A stretch of 64,000 nucleotides of DNA, from assembly GCF_004295585.1 (NCBI RefSeq), contig NZ_AP019400.1, positions 4,376,001-4,440,000 of the forward strand, written 5' to 3'. This document shows positions 51,856 to 59,437 of this stretch, piece after piece. The notes below the pieces were generated by a model, which was not told where the DNA came from, made no database searches, and saw nothing but the letters and a program-made list of their open reading frames with translations. Both the position numbers and the translations under genes were made by a program. Numbering within the stretch: position 1 is the stretch's first letter; every line of letters begins with the position of its first letter. This DNA is from Cohnella abietis (GTDB taxonomy: Bacteria > Bacillota > Bacilli > Paenibacillales > Paenibacillaceae).

Positions 51856-53610
51856 TTAAATTAAAGGTTTGATATTCCCCAATGCCATAGCCGCTTCCAT
51901 ATGAAACTGACTAGCTAACGCTCGAACTTCAGCCGCAGTTTTGCATCGGAACATTTCTTCTAGTAGCTGGCGGCTCTCTGAAGCCTTTGTACGAAGCATA
52001 CTCTCTTTGACCGGAAGTATCGCCTGCGCAGACAAGCTTAATTCTTCAATACCAAGTCCTAGCCAGATCGGCAGTGCGTTTACATCCCCTGCGATCTCAC
52101 CACATATATTAACAGGAATTCCGTTCTTATGTGCCGCATTAGCCACTGTGCGCAGCATACGCAATATAGCGGGATGGTATGGCTCATACAAATGGCTAAT
52201 TTGCTCGTTCATCCGATCAACCGCTAAAGTGAATTGAATCAAATCATTCGTACCGATACTGAAAAATGATACTTCCTCCGCAAGCATATCTGCGATGGCA
52301 ACCGCAGCAGGAACCTCAATCATTATGCCCACTTTAATATTAGCTTGATGAGGTATGCCCTCCTCAGTCAGCTCACGCTCAGCCTCGGCTAATACGGTAT
52401 TCGCTTCTCGAACCTCGTCAACGGAAGCGATGAGCGGATACATGATTTGCACATCACCGAAATGAGAGGCTCGGAGAATGGCACGAAGCTGCGTCTTGAA
52501 TAAATCCTTACGGTCCAGACTAAAGCGAATGGCTCTGAAGCCGAGAAAAGGATTTTCTTCTTCTGGCAGCTCATAATAATCAAGCTGTTTGTCTCCCCCA
52601 ATATCGAGAGTACGTATAATTAAAGTCTCGCCCTTAATCTTCTCCACAACTGCACGGTAAACCTCGAATTGCTCTTGCTCTGAAGGAAACTGGTTACGAT
52701 CCATATACAGAAATTCAGTACGGAATAGCCCCACGCCTTGGGCTCCATTGCTGAGCGCCGCCTCTAGCTCCTTCAATGAGCTAATATTAGCCGCAAGTGT
52801 CAATGACACTCCATCCTTCGTAACCGCAGGTAATTCCGCTATCGACAGCAGCTGCTCCCTTTGGGATATTTGGCGTCTGCGTAAGTCTGTATAGCGAGCT
52901 ACAGTTTCCGAGCTCGGATCGACCTGTAGAACACCAGTCCCGCCATCAATAATAAGCAGGTCTCCTGTTCCAATGATTTGCTCGAGCTTTCCTTCTAGTC
53001 CCATAACCATTGGAATCCCAAACGCTCTAGCCATAATGGCAGAATGGGACGTTGGACTCCCAACCATCGTAACTATTCCAAGCACCAAATCCGGCTTCAA
53101 ATGGACAAGCTGCGAGGGTGACAGCTCACGTACGACAAGAACGAAGGGCTGTGTATCCTCGGGCAATGAAATATCAGGTGCTCCTAGCAAATGCTTAAGA
53201 AGACGATTACCTACATCTTTAATATCAAGCGCACGCTCTTTCATATACTCATCATCCAGAAGATCAAACATCGTTACAAAATGATCAATCGCTTCTTTAA
53301 CGGCTACTTCGGCGACTTTATATTGCCTTTGAATGATCCCTTGAATTTCGTACATGAACACAGGATCCTCAAGAATGGCCAGATGTGCATCGAAAATACT
53401 AGCCTCCTCGGAGCCGACAACCTCGTCTAGCTCCGTTCTCATCTGGTTGATCTCCGTTTTAGAACGACGAATCCCTTCATACAGTCGATCGAATTCCTTC
53501 GCTAAATCTGCAACGTCAATTTTTTGATCCGGTAGCTCCCACTCCCAATGCGGTAGTACGAATGCTTTACCAATGGCTATCCCCTGCGAGGCACCTAATG
53601 CTTGTATCAT
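51856..53610 (-). CDS. ptsI: PTS enzyme I (phosphoenolpyruvate-protein phosphotransferase)
   Basis: Transfers phosphate from PEP to HPr, the first step of the sugar PTS. The 584 residues have the N-terminal HPr-binding and phosphohistidine domains with GSPTSHSAIMARAFGIP (His189), and the PEP-binding barrel with FLGFRAIRFSLDR, IMIEVPAAV and VNICGEIAGD (active Cys). The start at 53610 overlaps the ptsG stop by ATGA-type coupling. In B. subtilis ptsH lies between ptsG and ptsI; here it is absent, so HPr must be encoded elsewhere. Confidence 0.96.
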   Translation of the reverse strand: MIQALGASQGIAIGKAFVLPHWEWELPDQKIDVADLAKEFDRLYEGIRRSKTEINQMRTELDEVVGSEEASIFDAHLAILEDPVFMYEIQGIIQRQYKVAEVAVKEAIDHFVTMFDLLDDEYMKERALDIKDVGNRLLKHLLGAPDISLPEDTQPFVLVVRELSPSQLVHLKPDLVLGIVTMVGSPTSHSAIMARAFGIPMVMGLEGKLEQIIGTGDLLIIDGGTGVLQVDPSSETVARYTDLRRRQISQREQLLSIAELPAVTKDGVSLTLAANISSLKELEAALSNGAQGVGLFRTEFLYMDRNQFPSEQEQFEVYRAVVEKIKGETLIIRTLDIGGDKQLDYYELPEEENPFLGFRAIRFSLDRKDLFKTQLRAILRASHFGDVQIMYPLIASVDEVREANTVLAEAERELTEEGIPHQANIKVGIMIEVPAAVAIADMLAEEVSFFSIGTNDLIQFTLAVDRMNEQISHLYEPYHPAILRMLRTVANAAHKNGIPVNICGEIAGDVNALPIWLGLGIEELSLSAQAILPVKESMLRTKASESRQLLEEMFRCKTAAEVRALASQFHMEAAMALGNIKPLI

Positions 53611-55493
53611 TTCTCCGCCCCCTTGTTCTCTCTCTCGTTCACGACAACCGACATCACCGCAGCCTGACCCTTTTTAACGACTTTAAATGGTGCGAAGCGC
53701 CAGGATTTAACGATATCACTGTTTGTAATGACCATCGGCGTGGCTAATGACTTGGCATGCTTCTTCAAGGTTGGAAGATGGAATTTAAGTAAGGGCTGTC
53801 CTGGTGATACCTCGTCCCCCATCTTGACTAGAATGGTGAAACCTTTTCCTTCTAGATGCGAGGTATTAATTCCTACATGAAGGAGAACCTCCAGCCCGTC
53901 TTTCGTTAATAAGCCGATAGCATGCAAGGAAGGATGGATATGAATGACTTTCCCCTGAACAGGTGCGACCAACTCTCCCTTATCGGGAATAAATGCGACT
54001 CCACGTCCAACCAATCGCTGAGCAAAAATCGGATCGTCCACCTCTTCAAGTGGAATCATTCTTCCTTGAACAGGAGAGTGGAATTGTACCTGTTGAACGT
54101 CCATCTGCATATGCTTATGAATTTCTTCTCTAATAAGTTCAGAGAAGGTGCCGAACACAACCTGGACATTACCGCCCCCAAGGCGAATAACTCCTGCCGC
54201 GCCTAGATGACGCAGCGATTGTACATCCACCTTGCGATCATCCTCTAACGTAAGCCGAAGTCGAGTTATACAAGCCTCCAGCCTGATCATATTTTCCTTA
54301 CCGCCTAGTGCCTGCAAGATTAAAGGCGCGCGGTACGGAATATGTCCAGCCCAATCGTCCAGCCTTGTCGCGTCTTCCCGCCCAGGTGTAGCCAGTTGAA
54401 AGCGCCTGATGCTCCAGCGAAATAATACATAATAAATCAGTGCTACCGCAACACCTATCGGAAGCAATAGCCATCCTCGGTGCGCTAGCGGCATATTAAC
54501 TAGGTATTCAAGCGCCCCCGCGGAGAAGGTAAATCCATGATGGATATCAAGCTCGTACACAAGCCACATGATCCCCCCCGAAAGAAGCGCATGAATAAGA
54601 AATAAATAGGGGGCCACGAATAAGAAAGCAAATTCAACCGGCTCTGTAATTCCTGTAAGAAAAGAGCCAAGCGCTGCTACTCTAAATTGCTTGCTTGTCT
54701 TTGGCTTCAAATCTTCTCGGGCTTCATGAATAATTGCAAATGCTATCGCTGGTAAAGCAAACATCATCACAGGATAGAGCCCTGCCATGAACGTTCCAGC
54801 TGTAGGATCTCCTGCAAAAAAACGCGGCAAATCACCGAAATATATCGCACCGCTCGTGTCCTCATACTGCCCGACCTGAAACCAGAACAAATGGTTCAAT
54901 ATATGATGAAGACCAAAAGCTACTAATATTCGATGTAAAAAGCCATATAAAAAAACACCAAAGCCACCTGCAGAATAAACAAGCGTGCCTGCTGATGCTG
55001 CCCAGCTCTTAAGTCCTTCACCTGCACCGATCATAAGCCAAGCGAATAGCAAGGAGACGACACTCATGAAAAGCGGAACAAACCGCGAGCCCCCAATAAA
55101 TTGCAAAAATTCGGGTAGCTGAAACGATTTAAACCGATCATGAGCCCAAGCGGAAAGAACCCCAATGATTGCTCCCGCAAACATGGAGGGTTGTACGCCG
55201 TTCGGATCATAGGTATGAGTTACAATATGAAAAATAAACATCCCTGTTAACGCGGCCATTCCTGCGGTCGCGGTCTGATTGGACATTCCTAGTGCGATGC
55301 CTATCGCAAATACATAGGGAACATATTGAAATATAGCCATTCCCGCAGCATGAAGAAGCTCGGGCACTAGTGGCCATCCGAAGGAATCCCAAGGCAATCG
55401 AGCCAGCATTAGAAATATAGCGGCGGCAGGTAGCACCGTCATCGGCAGCATCATAGCCCTTCCTAACCTCTGGAGATAGCCAATTCCGTACAA
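53607..55493 (-). CDS. ptsG: PTS glucose-family transporter, EIICBA
   Basis: Imports and phosphorylates a hexose (glucose family). The 628-residue product has domain order IIC (about 1-380, with GITEPVEFAFLFVAPY), IIB (about 395-470, phosphocysteine Cys408 in LEACITRLRL) and IIA (about 480-628, with active His539 in LLHVGINTSHLEG and His524). The TTG at 55493 is chosen: AAAGGAGGGG lies in front of it, and the upstream frame would run through a hairpin. It is coupled to ptsI. Glucose versus N-acetylglucosamine specificity cannot be settled from motifs. Confidence 0.93.
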   Translation of the reverse strand: MYGIGYLQRLGRAMMLPMTVLPAAAIFLMLARLPWDSFGWPLVPELLHAAGMAIFQYVPYVFAIGIALGMSNQTATAGMAALTGMFIFHIVTHTYDPNGVQPSMFAGAIIGVLSAWAHDRFKSFQLPEFLQFIGGSRFVPLFMSVVSLLFAWLMIGAGEGLKSWAASAGTLVYSAGGFGVFLYGFLHRILVAFGLHHILNHLFWFQVGQYEDTSGAIYFGDLPRFFAGDPTAGTFMAGLYPVMMFALPAIAFAIIHEAREDLKPKTSKQFRVAALGSFLTGITEPVEFAFLFVAPYLFLIHALLSGGIMWLVYELDIHHGFTFSAGALEYLVNMPLAHRGWLLLPIGVAVALIYYVLFRWSIRRFQLATPGREDATRLDDWAGHIPYRAPLILQALGGKENMIRLEACITRLRLTLEDDRKVDVQSLRHLGAAGVIRLGGGNVQVVFGTFSELIREEIHKHMQMDVQQVQFHSPVQGRMIPLEEVDDPIFAQRLVGRGVAFIPDKGELVAPVQGKVIHIHPSLHAIGLLTKDGLEVLLHVGINTSHLEGKGFTILVKMGDEVSPGQPLLKFHLPTLKKHAKSLATPMVITNSDIVKSWRFAPFKVVKKGQAAVMSVVVNERENKGAEK

Positions 55494-55514
55494 GCGTTTC
55501 CCCTCCTTTCCGTT

Positions 55515-55543
55515 AGAAAGAGTTGCTGGATGCAACTCTTTCT
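55515..55543 (-). promoter_or_regulatory. Hairpin in the ptsG leader, possible antiterminator or terminator
   Basis: On the minus strand AGAAAGAGTTGC-ATCCA-GCAACTCTTTCT has 12-bp perfect arms just before the ptsG ribosome site and 20 bases after the upstream gene. A following T run is short (TTTCT), so it may be a weak terminator of the upstream gene or a site for a GlcT-type antiterminator. Confidence 0.55.
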
Positions 55544-55562
55544 TGAATGATAACTTAGTCTC

Positions 55563-55997
55563 CTACAGTGTCGCCCTACCGTTCGGAAGAAGAATGGAAT
55601 CTTCTACTTTGATGCAACGATCCATAATAACGCGCAGCCCGCGTGCGCTGGCGATCTCTGCCGCTTCCTCATTCAATATACCTAATTGGAGCCACAGCAC
55701 TTTAGCGCCGATAGCAACAGCCTCCTCCGCAATCGGAGGAGTATGCTCAGGACGACGAAAAACATTAACGATATCAACAGGATGAGGAATATCCTTTAGC
55801 GATGCATAGCAGGTTTCACCGAGTATAGATGCTGCTTTCGGATTAACCGGGATAATTCGGTAGCCCTTCTTCTGCATAGCCTCGGAAACCATGTATGAAA
55901 CCTTGGAAGGATCATCAGACAATCCGACCACTGCTATTGTAGGAGAATCCAACAATATTTGTTTAATTTCTTCGCGTGATGGATGAACGTACGACAT
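55563..55997 (-). CDS. CoA-binding protein (YccU-like)
   Basis: A 144-residue Rossmann-fold protein with SPTIAVVGLSDDPSKVSYMV (18-37), IIPVNPKAASILGETCYASL and VNVFRRPEHTPPI, the CoA_binding_2 family pattern. The molecular role is unknown in this family; a CoA or nucleotide ligand is assumed. It lies upstream of ptsG and downstream of aroA on the same strand, with gaps of 69 and 36 bp. Confidence 0.88.
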   Translation of the reverse strand: MSYVHPSREEIKQILLDSPTIAVVGLSDDPSKVSYMVSEAMQKKGYRIIPVNPKAASILGETCYASLKDIPHPVDIVNVFRRPEHTPPIAEEAVAIGAKVLWLQLGILNEEAAEIASARGLRVIMDRCIKVEDSILLPNGRATL

Positions 55998-56033
55998 AGC
56001 CTCATTGCCTCCCTTTGTAGTTGGTAGATCCGC

Positions 56034-57326
56034 TTAGTCTACCCATTCAACCTTAGCGCCAAGCGCTTTCAGATGGTCAAAATAGATGGGGTACGATTTA
56101 GCGACATGATGTGCATCCTTGATTCGAATCGGAGCAGCAGAACGCAAACCTACAACCGTGAGCGCCATAATAACACGATGGTCGTAGTGAGCATCAATTT
56201 CCACGCCGCCTTCTACGCCTTCTGGTCGACCATGGACGATAATTTCATCCTTCTTCTCTTCCACTCGCGCTCCCGCTTTACGTAGCTCCGCTAAATAATC
56301 GGTAATTCGATCACACTCTTTGTAACGCAAATTTTCAACATTATAGAAACGAGAGGTTCCTTCTGCGAATACGGCAGCGGCAACCATCGCTAACACGCCG
56401 TCTGTGAATTCATCTCCATCGAACTCAACTGCCGTCAATCGTCCGTTACCTTTAACATGAACAACGCCATTCTCATGTGTTAAAGGAACGTTCATAGCAC
56501 GAAGTACATCAACAACTGCGCGCTCCCCTTGCTTGCTCTCCTCCATCAGACGGTGAACGACAACATCGGATTCCGTTACTGCAGCAGCAGCTAATATCGC
56601 TGCAGAGCCAGGATAATCTCCTTGCACCGTATAGGTCTGCGCCTTGTACTTCTGTTTGCCGGGAATTTTATAATGCATAAGATCCTCGGAAGCTTCAATG
56701 ACAATACCTGCTTGAGCAAGCACCTCTAAGGTTTGACCGATAACGACCTTAGACTTCAGATCATGTAACACTTCGATCTCGCTGTCTTCATCAAGAAGTG
56801 GTGTCAAGAACAAGAGAGAGCTAAGAAACTGGGAGCTTACGTGACCCGAAACCTTTATTTTACCACCACGAGGGTTTCCACCTTTAATTGTCATCGGCAG
56901 GCGACCATTCGTATGCTCAATTTCCACGCCCATGCTCTCTAGAGCGACAATTAAGTCATCATGAGGTCTTTTGCCTAGAGACTCGGGGTATGCATTGATG
57001 AAATTGACCTCTGGCAGCAATGCAGCAATGGACATAATGAACCGTAAAACGGCACCTGCATTACCTACATCAAGCTCTTTCGTAGGATGAGGGTTACGAC
57101 CAAAGCCAGTAATAACAATTTTCTCTGAATCTTCCTCCACCACAGCTCCCAGATCACGAATACAGCGACGCATCGCTTCTCCATCTTCACTGTGTGCGGG
57201 ATACAATATTGTGCTTGTCCCTTCAGATAATGCAGACACAAGCAAATAACGTGTCGTATAGTTTTTAGACGATAGGGCTTGTATTTCACCATTGAGCTTT
57301 CCTGTAGGGGTAACGATCATATCCAT
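56034..57326 (-). CDS. aroA: 3-phosphoshikimate 1-carboxyvinyltransferase (EPSP synthase)
   Basis: The sixth step of the shikimate pathway. The 430 residues have SSKNYTTRYLL at the N-terminal substrate site, GKRPHDDLIVAL, SGHVSSQFLSSLLF, QGDYPGSAAIL, and RYKECDRITDY near the C-terminus. The phosphate/glyphosate loop reads DVGNAGAVLRFIM, where most class I enzymes have GNAGTAMRPL: Thr97 and Pro101 equivalents are Ala and Phe. The ATG at 57326 follows AAGGAG; an in-frame TTG is two codons earlier. aroK is encoded 1.2 kb away. A second aroA elsewhere is possible. Confidence 0.93.
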   Translation of the reverse strand: MDMIVTPTGKLNGEIQALSSKNYTTRYLLVSALSEGTSTILYPAHSEDGEAMRRCIRDLGAVVEEDSEKIVITGFGRNPHPTKELDVGNAGAVLRFIMSIAALLPEVNFINAYPESLGKRPHDDLIVALESMGVEIEHTNGRLPMTIKGGNPRGGKIKVSGHVSSQFLSSLLFLTPLLDEDSEIEVLHDLKSKVVIGQTLEVLAQAGIVIEASEDLMHYKIPGKQKYKAQTYTVQGDYPGSAAILAAAAVTESDVVVHRLMEESKQGERAVVDVLRAMNVPLTHENGVVHVKGNGRLTAVEFDGDEFTDGVLAMVAAAVFAEGTSRFYNVENLRYKECDRITDYLAELRKAGARVEEKKDEIIVHGRPEGVEGGVEIDAHYDHRVIMALTVVGLRSAAPIRIKDAHHVAKSYPIYFDHLKALGAKVEWVD

Positions 57327-57348
57327 TAACAAACACGCTCCTTGTAAA

Positions 57349-57729
57349 CTATGTATGTAGAAGATAACCTAATCCGACACCTAACGCCGTTAAGCCAAAT
57401 CCTCCAATGTATGTAGCAGCTAAATAAATCCCAATTGTACGTTTGGACTCCCTATCCCTCATCGTCACTTTCTGTACGTTGAGAGTAGAATAAGTCGTGA
57501 ATCCACCTAACAAGCCAACGACTGCAATCCGATTAGCCATAAGGTGCTCCTGTTCGAATTGGAGTCCTAAAAATACACCTATCGCGAATGAGCCCACAAG
57601 ATTAACAATTAAGGTGCCATAGTAGCTAGGTCGTCTATTCTTAACAACCCATCGACCAATTCCATAACGCAGCAGCGCACCGATTGCTCCACCTACTCCA
57701 ACCAGAGCCATTACAGCTATATCGCTCAT
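57349..57729 (-). CDS. crcB: Fluoride channel subunit Fluc/CrcB (first of pair)
   Basis: Exports fluoride through a dual-topology dimer. The 126 residues give four helices with GGAIGALLRYGIG, YYGTLIVNLVGSFAIG (the N-terminal half's Asn) and LLGGFTTYSTLNV. The usual TTFSTF channel motif reads TTYSTL, losing both phenylalanines. The ATG overlaps the end of the next crcB gene by four bases, so both subunits are made together, consistent with a heterodimer as in Bacillus. Confidence 0.9.
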   Translation of the reverse strand: MSDIAVMALVGVGGAIGALLRYGIGRWVVKNRRPSYYGTLIVNLVGSFAIGVFLGLQFEQEHLMANRIAVVGLLGGFTTYSTLNVQKVTMRDRESKRTIGIYLAATYIGGFGLTALGVGLGYLLHT

Positions 57730-58106
57730 GAAGGCTTGCCCCTTCCCCAAGCTAAGCCAGCAACTGCAAGCAGCCAGCCACCAACGCCACTTAATAAGAC
57801 GTAGGCTGCTGAATAAACATAAGCATGATGCTCTAGCAATTCCCACAACTGCCCATTAAATGCGCTGAACGTCGTATAAGAGCCTATAAAACCGGTGCCA
57901 ACGACTTCACCTACCCATTCCGGCATACGCAGACGGGACAACCTTCCGAATAAATAACCAAGCATTAAGGTGCCGGATAAATTAATAAAAAGGGTTGCCC
58001 AGGGAAAGGACAGCGGGCTCGTGCTTTGTGGAAACAATAAGCCGATTTCATAACGGGTTATCGTCCCAAGAAAGCCAGCTATGGCAATACCGAGTACAAT
58101 TCTCAT
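57726..58106 (-). CDS. crcB: Fluoride channel subunit Fluc/CrcB (second of pair)
   Basis: A 126-residue CrcB partner with FLGTITRYEIGL, WATLFINLSGTLMLGY and GFIGSYTTFSAFNG, retaining the first phenylalanine. It is overlapped at the 3' end by the first crcB. The start at 58106 is chosen because it gives MRIVLGIAIAGFLG. No fluoride riboswitch pattern is seen in the 80 bp upstream, although only the space up to the divergent rhodanese promoter is available. Confidence 0.9.
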   Translation of the reverse strand: MRIVLGIAIAGFLGTITRYEIGLLFPQSTSPLSFPWATLFINLSGTLMLGYLFGRLSRLRMPEWVGEVVGTGFIGSYTTFSAFNGQLWELLEHHAYVYSAAYVLLSGVGGWLLAVAGLAWGRGKPS

Positions 58107-58125
58107 GATAAACCTCGCCCCTACA

Positions 58126-58155
58126 TTGACATTCCCATCCACAGTTTCTTATGAT
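58126..58155 (+). promoter_or_regulatory. Sigma-A promoter of the rhodanese gene
   Basis: TTGACA (58126-58131), 18-bp spacer, TATGAT (58150-58155). Confidence 0.75.
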
Positions 58156-58186
58156 GATGCTAGGCAATAAGAAAGGATGATCGATC

Positions 58187-58492
58187 ATGAGCTCATACTC
58201 TACAACGACAGTTGAGGAACTGAAAGCAAGGCTCGATGCAGGAGAAAAAATTCACCTCATTGACGTTCGCGAAGCAGAAGAAGTCGCACAAGGAATTATT
58301 CCGGGAGCTATTCATATGCCCCTCGGTCAAGTACCTCAGCAGCTCGAAGAAATTCCACGGGACGAAGAGGTTATATTTATCTGTCGCAGCGGCTACCGTA
58401 GCGATCAGGCATGCCAATACTTATCTTCCCTAGGCTATACAGGGGTAACCAATCTTATCGGCGGTATGCTTGCTTGGGCGAATCAGCCCTAA
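58187..58492 (+). CDS. Rhodanese-like domain protein
   Basis: A single-domain sulfurtransferase, 101 residues. It has IHLIDVREAEEVAQGIIPGAIHMP (22-45) and the catalytic loop ICRSGYRS (Cys66). It is convergent with aroK, whose end overlaps it by 4 bp. AAAGGATG precedes the ATG. The cellular sulfur donor or acceptor is unknown. Confidence 0.92.
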   Translation: MSSYSTTTVEELKARLDAGEKIHLIDVREAEEVAQGIIPGAIHMPLGQVPQQLEEIPRDEEVIFICRSGYRSDQACQYLSSLGYTGVTNLIGGMLAWANQP

Positions 58493-59025
58493 CCTCTCGG
58501 TTTAGGCAGCCACTGTATAAGTAGATCAGCCACTTCGGAAGGCGAACGCTTGGACGTGTCCACCATCACATGCGCGAAATCGTAGGCATTCCGCCTCGTC
58601 TCCAGCAAGGTGGTGACCCGTTCCTCCGCATCGCCTGCCAGAAGCGGTCTTGTTCCAGCGGCGGCTGCACTCGTAACACGGCGAATAAGGCTTTGCTTGT
58701 CCGCTGTAAGTGCTACAACCCATCCTCCAGCTAGCATCTTGCGCCGATTGCTCTCACGCAGCACGGCTCCGCCTCCGGTCGCCACTACGCGCTTGCCCTG
58801 GTTAAGAACATTTTCTATAACCTTACTTTCCCAGTCGCGGAAGATGACTTCTCCATCTTCGGAAAATATCTGTTTAATGGATCGACCGGCTACCCTTTCA
58901 ATTTCTTCGTCCGTATCCACACTTTCCCAGCCAAGACGGTCAGACAACAAACGGCTAACCGTAGATTTGCCCGTCCCCATGAAGCCAACAATAATAATAT
59001 TCTGGCTTGAGTCGTTTCCGCTCAA
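58489..59025 (-). CDS. aroK: Shikimate kinase
   Basis: Phosphorylates shikimate with ATP. The 178-residue product has P-loop GFMGTGKS (14-21), Asp39 (DTDEEIE) and Arg63 (FRDWE) for shikimate, GGG (84-86) and the lid TRPLL (Arg126). It lies downstream on the same strand as the orphan-like aroA but separated by the crcB pair and the rhodanese gene. There is no terminator of its own; it ends inside the convergent rhodanese gene. Confidence 0.95.
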   Translation of the reverse strand: MSGNDSSQNIIIVGFMGTGKSTVSRLLSDRLGWESVDTDEEIERVAGRSIKQIFSEDGEVIFRDWESKVIENVLNQGKRVVATGGGAVLRESNRRKMLAGGWVVALTADKQSLIRRVTSAAAAGTRPLLAGDAEERVTTLLETRRNAYDFAHVMVDTSKRSPSEVADLLIQWLPKPRG

Positions 59026-59151
59026 AAAAAGTTCCCCATTCCTTAATTTTACGCTTTATCTATCATAGCATATCGATCTAGTGGTATAAAACGACGAGTT
59101 TTTCCGTAACTTTGATAGTGTACAAACTTATCCCCAAAGGTGATGCTGCAT

Positions 59152-59436
59152 TTGGAATATAAACCTGTTTTTCCGCAAAACGATCAATCGCTCCGCCGTC
59201 TACTCGACCCCTCGTACCCGCTATGCAGGGAGGATGTGCTGTGGGCACTCGGCTTCATTAAGAAAAAAGTGGCCGACGGAGCTCCCGAATGGTCGGGGCT
59301 CGATCGGCCACAGCTGCTTGCCCATTTCGCCTGTTTCGCGGATATGGCCTTACTTCTCCTACATCGGCGCAGTCCAAGCGGTCAAGAAACCGCCTGCTTC
59401 CGTGCGATGTTGAACGAGCTTCTTCCCCACGACTGA
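59152..59436 (+). CDS. Unrecognised ~94-residue protein
   Basis: I do not recognise a family. The product (MEYKPVFPQNDQSLRRLLDP..., ending AMLNELLPHD) is cytosolic with helical segments (EDVLWALGFIKKKV, LLAHFACFADMALLLLHRR). AAGGTGA lies about 8 bases before TTG 59152, so that start is used; GTG 59140 and ATG 59143 are possible but lie inside the ribosome site. The stop lies one base from the end of the convergent gnd gene. Confidence 0.55.
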   Translation: MEYKPVFPQNDQSLRRLLDPSYPLCREDVLWALGFIKKKVADGAPEWSGLDRPQLLAHFACFADMALLLLHRRSPSGQETACFRAMLNELLPHD

Positions 59437-59437
59437 A

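Noticed and set aside
58107..58186. Fluoride riboswitch before the crcB pair
   Set aside because: The 80-bp space between the divergent genes shows no crcB-motif pattern.
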